Shown here piece after piece: positions 20,958 through 29,041 of a stretch of DNA of 64,000 bases. The position numbers and the translations under genes are program-made. The notes under the pieces were generated by a model that worked only from the letters and a program-made list of their open reading frames with translations, was not told the DNA's origin and searched no databases. The DNA is from an uncultured Atopobiaceae bacterium (GTDB lineage Bacteria > Actinomycetota > Coriobacteriia > Coriobacteriales > Atopobiaceae). The stretch's first letter is position 1, and every line of letters starts with the position of its first letter. The stretch is taken from positions 1-64,000 of the forward strand of contig CALUJM010000005.1 in assembly GCA_944320975.1 (NCBI GenBank), written 5' to 3'.

Positions 20958-21065
20958 CCGTCCGGCCTCGCGCCGGCCGCATATGCCCCGGCGCTAGGCC
21001 TACGATAACGCTGCTGATTCTTGCGACTGAGTGACGCTACGTCGGCTCAGGTTGGATCACAATTC

Positions 21066-21224
21066 GCGATTGTGTGCAAAATCTTTGATCCCGCTCACCC
21101 CTCTACATCAAAGGTTTTGCACACAACCGAGTAAAAGTGCCTCCGGGCGAGAAGAACGAGCGTCCCGGAGGGTCCAGGATGCCCACGGGGCCCGGCTGAC
21201 ATCAAAGATTTTGCTCACAACCGC
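21066..21224. repeat. Family-B structured intergenic element
   Basis: Word TTGTGTGCAAAATCTTTGAT at 21069-21088, its inverse (ATCAAAGGTTTTGCACACAA) about 20 bp later, then after about 70 bp another inverse copy ending 21224. The spacer holds GGCGAGAAGAACG. Total about 159 bp. Sits in the 574-bp ispG-proS gap; the rest of that gap holds the inverted repeat at 21351-21446 and no gene that I can see. Confidence 0.8.
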
Positions 21225-21350
21225 CCCTTTGGCCCCAATTTTGTCGACCGCCTGAGCACGCGGCCCTCAAATACTCACAACCTCGCTTTTGTGGCAGGTT
21301 TGCGCCGTGGGAGATGCCTGCACGACACAGACCCGTGAGTACACCGCTCC

Positions 21351-21446
21351 CGTCCGACCGGGCGGCATGACTCCCGCCGCGATTTCTTGGCGCGCCCTCT
21401 GCGCCAAGCTGTCCGAGCGCCGGGGGTCATGCCGCCCGGTCGGACG
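21351..21446. repeat. Large imperfect inverted repeat, 96 bp
   Basis: Arms of 26 bp with one mismatch (CGTCCGACCGGGCGGCATGA... and complement) enclose a 44-bp interior with its own hairpin (CTTGGCGC / GCGCCAAG). About 96 bp, a size shared with 49019-49116 and 53654-53748 although sequences differ. Lies 85 bp upstream of proS. A T-box was considered but no specifier or T-box sequence is visible. Confidence 0.75.
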
Positions 21447-21531
21447 CCGAGGAGTGTCAACCTCGCCCGTCCTTCTCGGCAGCTTGGCGTAGAATCATGG
21501 GCGTTGCATCGCATGACAGAAGGGAACGCAC

Positions 21532-23247
21532 GTGAAGCGTTATCAGAAGATGTCCCAGCTCTACGCGCCCACGCTGAAGGAGGACCCGGCCGAGGCCGAG
21601 CTCGCGAGCCACCGCCTGCTGCTGCGCGCCGGCATGATCCGCAAGACCGCCGCCGGCCTCTACAGCTACCTGCCGCTCGCGTGGCGCTCGATCCGCAAGA
21701 TCGAGGCCGTCATCCGCGACGAGATGGAGGGCATCGGCGCCCAGGAGATGATGGTGCCGATCCTCACGCCGGCCGAGCTCTGGCACGAGTCGGGCCGCTG
21801 GGACGCCTACGGCCCCGAGCTCATGCGCATCGCCGACCGCCACGGCCGCGAGTTCGCCCTCGGCCCCACGCACGAGGAGACCTTCACCGACCTCGTGAAG
21901 AACGAGCTGCGCTCCTACAAGCAGCTCCCGTGCACGCTCTACCAGATCCAGGACAAGTTCCGCGACGAGATGCGCCCGCGCTTCGGCCTCATGCGCGGCC
22001 GCGAGTTCATCATGAAGGACGCCTACAGCTTCTCCGCCACCCAGGAGTCGCTGCAGGAGTGCTACGAGCAGGAGAAGGCCGCCTACGCGCGCATCGCCGA
22101 GCGCTGCGGCATCTATGCCCTCCCCGTCGTGGCCGACTCCGGCCAGATCGGCGGCGACACCTCCGTCGAGTTCATGGCGCTCGCGGACTCCGGCGAGGCC
22201 GAGCTCGTCTACTGCGACTGCGGCTTCGCGGCCGACGTCGAGGCCGCTGCCACCAAGGTCCCCGTGACCGAGGGCCCCGGCGACGGCACGCTCGAGAAGG
22301 TCCACACGCCCGGCCTCGGCACCATCGAGGCGGTCGCGGACTTCTTCGGCTTCCCGGAGAACGGCACCCGCAAGTCCCTGGCGCTCGTCGCCGAGGACGG
22401 CACCAGCGTCGTGGCCATCGTCCCCGGCGACCACGAGCTCAACGAGATCAAGGCGGGCAAGCTCTTCGGCCCCTACCACCTCATGAGCGACGAGGAGCTC
22501 GAGCTCGCCGGCCTGCACAAGGGCTTCATCGGGCCCGTGGGCCTTCCGCAGGGCGTGCGCCTGGTCTGCGACGAGTCCCTGCGCGAGAGCGTCAGCTGGG
22601 CCTGCGGCGCCAACGAGGTGGACTACCACTACACCGGCGCCCGCCCCGGCCGCGACTTCGAGGTCGACGAGTGGGCCGACCTCGTGAGCGTGAAGGCCGG
22701 CGACCCCTGCCCGCACTGCGGCGCCGCCCTCAAGAGCGCCCGCGGCATCGAGATCTCCCAGGTCTTCCAGCTCGGCACCAAGTACTCCGAGTCCATGGGC
22801 GCCACCTTCGCCGACGAGGACGGCGTTGAGCGCCCCTTCCTCATGGGCTGCTACGGCATCGGCGTCTCCCGCACGCTGGCCGCCGTCGTGGAGCAGCACA
22901 ACGACGAGCACGGCATCTGCTGGCCCGTCTGCGTGGCGCCCTACGAGGTCGAGGTCGTGCCGCTTGCGGTGAACGACGACGTGGTCACGCCCGTCGCCGA
23001 GAGGCTCGTGGGCGAGCTCTGCGCCGCCGACCTCGAGGTGCTGCTGGACGACCGCAAGGAGCGCCCGGGCGTCAAGTTCGCCGACGCCGACCTCATCGGC
23101 ATCCCGTACCAGGTGATCCTGGGCAAGCGCGGCGTGGCCAACGGCATGGCCGAGGTCAAGGTCCGCGAGACCGGCGAGCGCTTCGACGTGCCGCTGGACG
23201 AGGTCGCGGACTGGCTCTCCGAGCGCGTCGTCCCCGCCCGCGCCTAG
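21532..23247 (+). CDS. proS: Prolyl-tRNA synthetase (bacterial type)
   Basis: Charges tRNA-Pro; class II. 571 residues from GTG 21532, with AGAAGGGA upstream. Motif 1 region GAQEMMVPILTPAELW, motif 2 FRDEMRPRFGLMRGREFIMKD and motif 3 MGCYGIGVSRTLAA. The editing (INS) domain lies between motifs 2 and 3 (residues about 225-385), so this is the long bacterial form. Anticodon-binding domain at the C-terminus. A TAGAAT at about 21490 is a possible -10. Confidence 0.97.
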   Translation: MKRYQKMSQLYAPTLKEDPAEAELASHRLLLRAGMIRKTAAGLYSYLPLAWRSIRKIEAVIRDEMEGIGAQEMMVPILTPAELWHESGRWDAYGPELMRIADRHGREFALGPTHEETFTDLVKNELRSYKQLPCTLYQIQDKFRDEMRPRFGLMRGREFIMKDAYSFSATQESLQECYEQEKAAYARIAERCGIYALPVVADSGQIGGDTSVEFMALADSGEAELVYCDCGFAADVEAAATKVPVTEGPGDGTLEKVHTPGLGTIEAVADFFGFPENGTRKSLALVAEDGTSVVAIVPGDHELNEIKAGKLFGPYHLMSDEELELAGLHKGFIGPVGLPQGVRLVCDESLRESVSWACGANEVDYHYTGARPGRDFEVDEWADLVSVKAGDPCPHCGAALKSARGIEISQVFQLGTKYSESMGATFADEDGVERPFLMGCYGIGVSRTLAAVVEQHNDEHGICWPVCVAPYEVEVVPLAVNDDVVTPVAERLVGELCAADLEVLLDDRKERPGVKFADADLIGIPYQVILGKRGVANGMAEVKVRETGERFDVPLDEVADWLSERVVPARA

Positions 23248-23278
23248 CGTGCAAAAGTGACAGGCACTTTTGCACGCG
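23248..23278. repeat. Short GACAG-core palindrome
   Basis: GCGTGCAAAAGTG ACAGG CACTTTTGCACGC, directly after the proS stop. The stem could also terminate transcription. Same class as 41966-42000 and 48955-48997, which also carry GACAG or its complement at the centre. Confidence 0.75.
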
Positions 23279-23327
23279 TGCCCCGGTTCTTCTCGGCCGG
23301 GGCACTCTTGTATAGAAAGGACGTCCC

Positions 23328-24353
23328 ATGAACTACTCAGAGCTCGCGGCCGCCGCGCGCGGCCAGATCGGACCCTACTGCCGCGCGTGCCCCGTCTGCG
23401 ACGGGCGCGCCTGCGCCGGCGTCATGCCCGGGCCGGGCGACAAGGGCGTGGGCCACGTAGCCGAGAAGAACTGGCGCGCCTGGCAGGCGCTCTCCGTGAA
23501 CATGGACACGCTGCACGAGCCCTTCTCGGCCGATACGCGCGCGACGGTGCTGGGCCGCGAGCTCTCGCTGCCCGTGATGGTCGGCCCCGTGGGCGACGTC
23601 CAGCGCCACTACGGCGAGAAGTACGACACCGTCGGGTACAACAGCTGCGTGCTCGAGGCCGCGGCGGGGGAGGGGACGCTCGCCTGGACCGGCGACGGCC
23701 TGGACAGCTCCATCATGACCGAGGCGTGCGACCTGGTGGGCTCGCTCGGCGGCGCCGGCGTGCCCACGGTCAAGCCCTGGGACGACGCCACGCTCGCGGC
23801 CAAGCTCGACGAGGCGCTCGCCGCGCGGCCCGCCGCCGTGGCGATGGACATCGACGCCGCGGGGCTTCCGTTCCTGCGCGGCCAGCAGCCGCCGGCGGGC
23901 GCAAAGTCCGCGGCTCAGATCGCCGAGGTCGCGGCGCGCTGCCACGAGGCGGGCACGCGCTTCGTGCTCAAGGGCGTCATGACGGCCTCCGCGGCCCGGC
24001 GCGCGGCGGAGGCCGGCGTGGACGCGATCGTGGTCTCCAACCACGGCGGGCGCGTGCTGGACGGCACCCCGGCCACGGCCGACGCCCTGCCCTCGATCGT
24101 CGAGGTCGCAGGCGAGAAGGTCGAGGTGCTCGTGGACGGCGGCGTCCGCAGCGGGCTCGACGTCTTCCGCGCGCTGGCCCTGGGGGCGCGCGCCTGCCTG
24201 GTCTGCCGGCCGTTCGTGGTGGCCGCCTTCGGCGGGGGAGCGGAGGGCGTGCGCGCCTACCTGGCGCAGCTGCGCGCCGAGCTCGCCGACGCCATGGAGA
24301 TGTGCGGCGCGGCCACCGTGGCCGACGTCATGCGCGACATGCTCTGGGGCTAG
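23328..24353 (+). CDS. FMN-dependent alpha-hydroxy-acid dehydrogenase-like protein
   Basis: 341 residues from ATG 23328 (AGAAAGGA upstream). The C-terminal two thirds is an FMN-binding TIM barrel of the lactate oxidase/glycolate oxidase family: LPVMVGPVGD, LKGVMTASAARRAAEAGVDA, the catalytic-His motif VVSNHGGRVLDGTPA, and phosphate-binding VDGGVRSGLDVFRALALGA. The N-terminus is unusual, with a Cys cluster CRACPVCDGRACAGVMPG before the barrel. The substrate cannot be told; L-lactate or another 2-hydroxy acid is likely from the family. Confidence 0.8.
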   Translation: MNYSELAAAARGQIGPYCRACPVCDGRACAGVMPGPGDKGVGHVAEKNWRAWQALSVNMDTLHEPFSADTRATVLGRELSLPVMVGPVGDVQRHYGEKYDTVGYNSCVLEAAAGEGTLAWTGDGLDSSIMTEACDLVGSLGGAGVPTVKPWDDATLAAKLDEALAARPAAVAMDIDAAGLPFLRGQQPPAGAKSAAQIAEVAARCHEAGTRFVLKGVMTASAARRAAEAGVDAIVVSNHGGRVLDGTPATADALPSIVEVAGEKVEVLVDGGVRSGLDVFRALALGARACLVCRPFVVAAFGGGAEGVRAYLAQLRAELADAMEMCGAATVADVMRDMLWG

Positions 24354-24401
24354 GGACCCCACGTACTTCTCGGCAGCTCGTTCTTCTCGCTTGGCTGCTG
24401 C

Positions 24402-24466
24402 CGAGCATGCCGCATGGGACAGTTTCCGGCTGCACGACAAGGATTCTGTCCGCTGCGGCATGCTCG
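24402..24466. repeat. Family-C inverted repeat
   Basis: CGAGCATGCCGCATGGGACAG and an imperfect inverse copy, with an interior starting TTTCCGGC. Matching elements: 63641-63706 (same outer CGAGCATGCC and ACAGTTTC) and 55849-55913. Flanked by CTTCTCG motifs at about 24366 and 24382. It is in the 374-bp gap before the tRNA genes, which holds no protein gene. Confidence 0.7.
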
Positions 24467-24522
24467 CGGCAGAGTGCGGTGGCGGGGCCCGTGCTCGGGC
24501 GCAGCACCGCCGCCGGCCACGT

Positions 24523-24594
24523 CGCCGAGTAAGAGCTTCTTGCCAAAACGGCCCCGTTTTGAGCCCCGAAATCGCACATTGCTCTTACTCGGCG
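24523..24594. repeat. Family-D inverted repeat (degraded copy)
   Basis: Outer arms CGCCGAGTAAGAGC / GCTCTTACTCGGCG over 72 bp with an imperfect interior (AAAACGGCCCCGTTTT). The perfect version of the same family is the 72-bp palindrome at 56051-56122; the two have exactly the same length. Confidence 0.75.
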
Positions 24595-24680
24595 AGGCGG
24601 CGCTGTGATGATACCGTGGCAAGGCGGAGGCGGGCCGCGACAGGCCGGGGAGTATCGGGGCGCTTTTTTCAAATTGTGTG

Positions 24681-24708
24681 TTGACGCCCGCGGTGAGTCT
24701 GCTAATAT
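24681..24708 (+). promoter_or_regulatory. tRNA promoter
   Basis: TTGACG at 24681-24686, a 16-bp spacer, TAATAT at 24703-24708; about 20 bp upstream of tRNA-Ala. Confidence 0.75.
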
Positions 24709-24727
24709 AGCTAGCGCACCAACGCAC

Positions 24728-24803
24728 GGGGATATAGCTCAGTTGGGAGAGCGCGTGACTGGCAGTCACGAGGTCAGGGGTTCGAACCCCCTTATCTCCA
24801 CCA
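24728..24803 (+). tRNA. tRNA-Ala (GGC)
   Basis: Full cloverleaf: acceptor GGGGATA/TATCTCC, anticodon stem CGTGA/TCACG with loop CTGGCAG giving anticodon GGC, T loop TTCGAAC, encoded CCA at 24801-24803. Identical to the copy at 28806-28881. Confidence 0.95.
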
Positions 24804-24813
24804 TGTAATTGCT

Positions 24814-24840
24814 GGCGGCGGCTTCGGTCGCCGCCTTTTT
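24814..24840 (+). terminator. Terminator after tRNA-Ala
   Basis: GGCGGCGGC TTCG GTCGCCGCC followed by TTTTT. Confidence 0.9.
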
Positions 24841-24846
24841 CATAAC

Positions 24847-24922
24847 GGGCTCTTGGCGCAACGGTTAGCGCAGGGGACTCATAATCCCTGGGTTGGGGGT
24901 TCGAATCCCTCAGGGCCCACCA
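24847..24922 (+). tRNA. tRNA with CAT anticodon, probably elongator Met
   Basis: Acceptor GGGCTCT/AGGGCCC, anticodon loop CTCATAA (anticodon CAT), T loop TTCGAAT, encoded CCA at 24920-24922. No initiator features (it has a paired first acceptor base pair). It could instead be the Ile tRNA whose C34 is modified by TilS; sequence alone does not separate these safely. Confidence 0.85.
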
Positions 24923-24929
24923 AAAGACC

Positions 24930-24963
24930 AGCTCGGGAGCTATGCCGCTCCCGAGCTTTTTTA
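24930..24963 (+). terminator. Terminator after tRNA-Met
   Basis: AGCTCGGGAGC / GCTCCCGAGCT stem followed by a run of T. Confidence 0.92.
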
Positions 24964-25150
24964 TCTTCCCACCCCTGGCATCAGATTCGAGACACCCCCT
25001 CCCATCACTCAAGACAAGCACTCTGAGCTGGATAGCTTTCAAAGTGCTGACCTTATCCTTACGCAGAGCTTTCATATGGATTCCCATCCCCCCTATACAC
25101 TGAGGCCGGGCAGAGAGCCCCAGGTACGATGCTAAGGAGGAGACAAGATC

Positions 25151-26098
25151 ATGCGCAGATTCAGCAAGGTACGACTCGCCATTGCCGCCGGCCTCGCAAC
25201 CGCGACCTTTGCCGCCGCCGCAATCGCACCCGTAACCGCGTACGCGGCCTATGGGAACTACTCGGACCTCTCTTCGAACCACTGGGCAGTCCAGGGCGGG
25301 GTCGTCGACTGGGCCGAGAAGAACGACATCATCAACGGCGTCAACGGGGAGTGGCTCCCCGAGTCGCAGATAACCCGCGCCCAGGCAGCCGTGGTCCTGT
25401 ACAACCTCGCCGGCAACCCCCAGGTAAGCGGGGTGGCGCGCTTCGACGACAACGACATCCTCTACAGGGACTACAGCTGGGCGCTGAACGCGATCACCTG
25501 GGCGCAGCGCAAGGGAATCTTCACCGGCTCCGTGAACGCCGACGGCTCCGTGAACTTCAACCCCGGCGACATCCTCACCCGCGAGCAGGCGGCAAAGATC
25601 TTGTGCGTGATCTCGGGCGGATCGAGCGGAAACCCCGCCACCCTCAACCGGTTCCCCGACCGCGCGAGCGTCTCTGCCTGGGCGACCGGCGTCGTGGCGT
25701 GGGCCGCCGAGAACGACATCATGGGCAAGGGAGGGCAGCTTTCCGCAAACTCCAGCTGCACCAGGGCCGAATTCGTCACCATGACCAAGTCCACGGACCA
25801 CTACATCCATCCCGAGGTCGACGACTGGGATGACGACGACTGGGACGACTGGTTCGACGACGACCGCTTCGACGATGACGACTGGGATGACGACGACTGG
25901 TACGACGACTGGGACGACTGGTACGAGGACCAGTTCGACGACGATGATGACGACGACCGCTGGGATGACGACTGGGACGATGACGACCGGTTCGACGATG
26001 ACGACGATGACGACGACTGGGACGACGATGACGACGACCGGTTCGACGATGACGATGATGATGATGACGACGATGACGACGATCACTGGGACGACTAG
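25151..26098 (+). CDS. Secreted SLH-domain protein with Asp/Trp-rich tail
   Basis: 315 residues from ATG 25151, with AAGGAGGAG upstream. Signal peptide to about residue 33 (cleavage near AYA-AYG). Three SLH repeats follow at about 36-92, 94-150 and 155-215, each with a WA/ITWA-x4-I and ITR/LTR-x-QAA core (WAEKNDIINGVNGEW, ITRAQAAVVLYNLAG). SLH repeats anchor proteins to pyruvylated secondary wall polymers. Residues about 220-315 are almost only Asp with regularly placed Trp, Phe, Tyr and Arg (DDDDWDDWFDDDRFDDDDWD). That tail would be extremely acidic and might bind Ca2+ or other cations; this is inference. Stand-alone gene with its own terminator. Confidence 0.9.
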   Translation: MRRFSKVRLAIAAGLATATFAAAAIAPVTAYAAYGNYSDLSSNHWAVQGGVVDWAEKNDIINGVNGEWLPESQITRAQAAVVLYNLAGNPQVSGVARFDDNDILYRDYSWALNAITWAQRKGIFTGSVNADGSVNFNPGDILTREQAAKILCVISGGSSGNPATLNRFPDRASVSAWATGVVAWAAENDIMGKGGQLSANSSCTRAEFVTMTKSTDHYIHPEVDDWDDDDWDDWFDDDRFDDDDWDDDDWYDDWDDWYEDQFDDDDDDDRWDDDWDDDDRFDDDDDDDDWDDDDDDRFDDDDDDDDDDDDDHWDD

Positions 26099-26120
26099 CA
26101 CCGAGTCGTAGCAACTCCCA

Positions 26121-26158
26121 TGGGGCCATCGGCACAAGCCGGTGGCCCCATTCCATTT
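26121..26158 (+). terminator. Terminator of the acidic SLH gene
   Basis: TGGGGCCATCGG / CCGGTGGCCCCA stem followed by TTCCATTT. Confidence 0.75.
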
Positions 26159-26329
26159 CAGGGCGTCCCACCACCACGTCGAATGGAGCGGATTTCAGCC
26201 GACGTCACCTGGATTCATCTCAAATGACGTGCTGGGCCTGGGGCGGATCGGTACGCCGCCACAAAAGCACGGTTGTGTGGCCAGCGGCTTCGCGTGCTCC
26301 GGAAGACGCCCGATTTTCAAAGCGCAAGG

Positions 26330-26486
26330 CGGTTGTGGGCAAAACGTTTGATGCCGTCGGCCTCGCAGGTTCTTCTCGCCGCATCCTATCGGCCAAAATG
26401 CGGCGAGAAGTGCGTGAGATCCGCATTTGTGGGCAAAACCTTTGATGCGAGCAGGCAGTACGCATCAAAGGTTTTGCCCACAACCG
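26330..26486. repeat. Family-B structured intergenic element (reverse orientation)
   Basis: Words GGTTGTGGGCAAAACGTTTG at 26330, GTGGGCAAAACCTTTGATGC at about 26430 and its inverse GCATCAAAGGTTTTGCCCAC at about 26463. Between the first two lies GGTTCTTCTCGCCGCAT ... ATGCGGCGAGAAGTGCG, itself an inverted repeat. About 157 bp. Occupies much of the 488-bp gap between two converging genes; no other feature was seen there. Confidence 0.8.
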
Positions 26487-26586
26487 GGAGATTGGCGCCG
26501 GCCCCGGGACAGCCTGCCGACAAGTGCGCGAGGACGACAAGTGCGTGAAGCCGACAAGAACGCAGGGCCGAGAAGAGCGCTGCTCG

Positions 26587-28452
26587 CTACGCGCTCAGGT
26601 ACCAACGGAAGTCCCAGGCGTCGAGCTCGAAGGTCTGGAACTCGGCAACGGCGCCGGTCACGAGGTCCTCATACGACGCCCGCACGGGCATCCACGCGGT
26701 GCGCGCCTCGTCGGAGAAGTTGAAGACGGCGTCGAGGCTCTTCTCGCCCGCGCGGCGGCGAATCCACAGGATGGCGGGGTCGCTGTAGTCGACGATCGTG
26801 ACCTCGGCGTCCGCGTCGAAGACGTCCTCGGCGCGGCGGATGCCCTCGAGGCGCCCTAGGGCCGAGAAGAGCGCGCCCTGGACAGTCTTCGGGTCGTCCG
26901 CGCTGTCCACGAGAGCCCAGTCGAAGCGGCCGCGGTGGATGTAGCGGGAGTCGTCGGCCTTCTCGGGGTCGTCCTTGTAGGCGTAGTCGTTGACCTGCCC
27001 GACCTCGTCGCCGCTGTAGATGATCGGCAGACCCGACTGCGCGAGCAGGTAGGCGTGGAGCATGACGTCCTTGCGCACGGCGACCTCCATGGCCGCCGCG
27101 TCGCCCTCGAAGCCCGCGGCCTCGATCCCGCACATCGACGCCGTGGTCGCGCAGAAGCGCGCGTCTCCGGTCACGGGGTCGGCATTGTAGAGCTCGCCGC
27201 GGCTCGTGCTGCCGGGGACGCGGCCCAGGAAGTACTCGTTGAGGTAGCGCTTGTGCGGGACCTCCTGCATGCCCCAGGTGGAGAGGGTGCCGTAGTCCAG
27301 CCCCCAGCCGATGTCGTCGTGGCAGCGCAGGTAGTTGAGGAAGGTGTACTCGCGCGGCAGCCCGCAGACCGCCTCGAGCTGGCCGCGCAGCAGACGCGTG
27401 TCGCGGCAGGCCACGGTGTTCCAGGTGGTGGCCATCGTCGTGACGTTGTAGAGCATGTGGCACTCGGGCTTCTCGACGGTGCCGAAGTAGGGGACCACCT
27501 CGACGGGCGCCATGACGACCTCGCCCAGCAGCACGATGCCCGGGCACACGATCTCGCCGATCATGCGCATCATGCGGACGATGGTGTGGACCTGCGGCAG
27601 GTTGCGGCAGTTGGTGCCGAGCTGCTTCCAGATGTAGGGGACGGCGTCGATGCGGATGATGTCCATGCCCTGGTTGGCCAGGTAGAGGAAGTTGTACATC
27701 ATCTCGTTGAAGACGCGCGGGTTACGGTAGTTGAGGTCCCACTGGTAGGGGTAGAACTGCGTCATCACGCACTGGTCGAGCTCGGGGAGGTAGGTGAAGT
27801 GCCCGGGCGCGGTGGTGGGGAAGACCTGGGGGACGTCGCGGGTGTAGCGGTCGATGACGGCCTGGTCGCGCACGAAGAAGTAGCGGCTCATGTACTCGCC
27901 CTCGCCGGCGCGGGCGCGGCGAGCCCACTCGTGCTCGTCGGAGGTGTGGTTCATGACGAAGTCCATGCAGAGGCTGATGCCGCGCTCGTGGCACTTCTCG
28001 GCAAGGCGGGCGAGGTCGTCCATGGTGCCGAGGTCGGGGCGGACGCTGCGGAAGTCGCGCACGGCGTAGCCCCCGTCGGAGCGGCTCTTGTCGGCGGGCG
28101 TGTCCAGGAACGGCATGAGGTGGACGTAGTTGACGCCCACGCGCTCGAGGTAGTCGAGGCGGCCCTCGACGCCCTTGAGGTCGCCGGCGAAGTTGTCGAC
28201 GTACATCTGCATGCCGAGCATGTCGCGGCTGCGGTACCACGCGCCGGCGGCCTCGCGCTTTGCGTCGAGCGCGCGCAGGGCGGCGGGGCGGGCGTCGTAG
28301 AAGCTCCGCAGCTGGCTCACCAGCTCGCCGAACATGTCGGCGTTGTCGTAGAGCTCCATGTAGAGCCAGCGGAGCTCGTCGTGGTGGCGCCGGAGGCGAC
28401 GCAGGAAGGCGTCGTCCGCGGCGGTGTTTCTGGGGGCGCGCTTGACGGCCAT
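26587..28452 (-). CDS. GH13 amylosucrase-like enzyme
   Basis: 621 residues. Start set at ATG 28452 because AGAAGGG lies upstream; an in-frame GTG at 28479 lacks a site. The first 90 residues form the helical N domain typical of amylosucrases. GH13 motifs are complete: DFVMNHTSDEHEWA, GMDIIRIDAVPYIWKQLGT with the nucleophile Asp, LLGEVVMAP with the acid/base Glu, and NYLRCHDDIGWG with the transition-state Asp. The IRIDAVPYIWKQLGT and CHDDIGW forms point to amylosucrase or sucrose hydrolase, which use sucrose to build or release glucose units; no signal peptide. Two LacI-type operator-like sites lie upstream. Confidence 0.85.
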   Translation of the reverse strand: MAVKRAPRNTAADDAFLRRLRRHHDELRWLYMELYDNADMFGELVSQLRSFYDARPAALRALDAKREAAGAWYRSRDMLGMQMYVDNFAGDLKGVEGRLDYLERVGVNYVHLMPFLDTPADKSRSDGGYAVRDFRSVRPDLGTMDDLARLAEKCHERGISLCMDFVMNHTSDEHEWARRARAGEGEYMSRYFFVRDQAVIDRYTRDVPQVFPTTAPGHFTYLPELDQCVMTQFYPYQWDLNYRNPRVFNEMMYNFLYLANQGMDIIRIDAVPYIWKQLGTNCRNLPQVHTIVRMMRMIGEIVCPGIVLLGEVVMAPVEVVPYFGTVEKPECHMLYNVTTMATTWNTVACRDTRLLRGQLEAVCGLPREYTFLNYLRCHDDIGWGLDYGTLSTWGMQEVPHKRYLNEYFLGRVPGSTSRGELYNADPVTGDARFCATTASMCGIEAAGFEGDAAAMEVAVRKDVMLHAYLLAQSGLPIIYSGDEVGQVNDYAYKDDPEKADDSRYIHRGRFDWALVDSADDPKTVQGALFSALGRLEGIRRAEDVFDADAEVTIVDYSDPAILWIRRRAGEKSLDAVFNFSDEARTAWMPVRASYEDLVTGAVAEFQTFELDAWDFRWYLSA

Positions 28453-28481
28453 GGGGAAGGCCCTTCTCTGAGGTCCCACGA

Positions 28482-28584
28482 TGTGGGAACGTTATCATAC
28501 CGGGCACATTCTAGGGCGCCGCGGGGGAGCGGCGAGGGTGATTTCCCCGAGCGGGCGAAGATGGGGTGGGAACGTTCTCTTATG
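28482..28584 (-). promoter_or_regulatory. Pair of LacI-type operator-like sites upstream of the amylosucrase gene
   Basis: GTGGGAACGTTATCATA (28484 onward) and GTGGGAACGTTCTCTTATG (28566 onward) are direct copies 82 bp apart. The core GGGAACGTTCTC is nearly palindromic with a central CG, as in LacI-family operators. Read on the minus strand the first overlaps TATGAT (28499-28494), a possible -10. No LacI-type regulator is in the window. Confidence 0.55.
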
Positions 28585-28728
28585 GGAGCGGGGGCGGCGC
28601 GGAGAGCGACGAGGGGAGCCGGGGAGTCCGGCGCTCGTCTCATGCGGCCGCTCCACCCCGCACACATATTCAAAAAATCTCGTGCCATCCGCGCCGAGTT
28701 CTGATAAGATGCTCTAGCGCACAAGCGC

Positions 28729-28803
28729 GGGCGATTGGCTCAGGGGTAGAGCACTTCCTTCACACGGAAGGGGTCGCTGGTTCGAATCCAGCATCGCCCA
28801 CCA
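28729..28803 (+). tRNA. tRNA-Val (CAC)
   Basis: Acceptor GGGCGAT/ATCGCCC, anticodon stem CTTCC/GGAAG with loop TTCACAC (anticodon CAC), T loop TTCGAAT, encoded CCA. Two bases separate it from the next tRNA, so they share a transcript. Confidence 0.95.
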
Positions 28804-28805
28804 TT

Positions 28806-28881
28806 GGGGATATAGCTCAGTTGGGAGAGCGCGTGACTGGCAGTCACGAGGTCAGGGGTTCGAACCCCCTTATCTCCACCA
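28806..28881 (+). tRNA. tRNA-Ala (GGC), second copy
   Basis: Base-for-base the same as 24728-24803, identity continuing two bases beyond CCA (78 bp in all). Anticodon GGC. Confidence 0.95.
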
Positions 28882-28891
28882 TGATCGCTCA

Positions 28892-28924
28892 GGCCGTCGG
28901 GTTTCTCGCCCGGCGGTCTTTTTC
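28892..28924 (+). terminator. Terminator after tRNA-Val/tRNA-Ala
   Basis: GCCGTCGGG / CCCGGCGGT stem, loop containing TTTCTCG, followed by CTTTTTC. Confidence 0.8.
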
Positions 28925-29041
28925 GTGTGCGACCGCGGCACGCCCGGCCCCGCGGCATGAGAACGGCCCGGACGGGGCCGGGCCGCAATTCGCAGGCGAG
29001 AAGGACGCGCGCCGGTGACGGACCGCAGGCCCCTGCGTCGG

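Noticed and set aside
21230..21531. T-box riboswitch upstream of proS
   Set aside because: Position is suitable, but no T-box sequence, specifier loop or terminator/antiterminator pair is visible; the region is an inverted repeat of the intergenic class.
25776..26177. His/Arg-rich frame opposite the Asp tail
   Set aside because: Direct antisense of GAC/GAT repeats; no start signal or conserved feature.
24728..28881. Integrated element using the tRNA-Ala copies as attachment sites
   Set aside because: No integrase lies between them and the repeat covers the whole tRNA gene, so a simple tRNA gene duplication is more likely.
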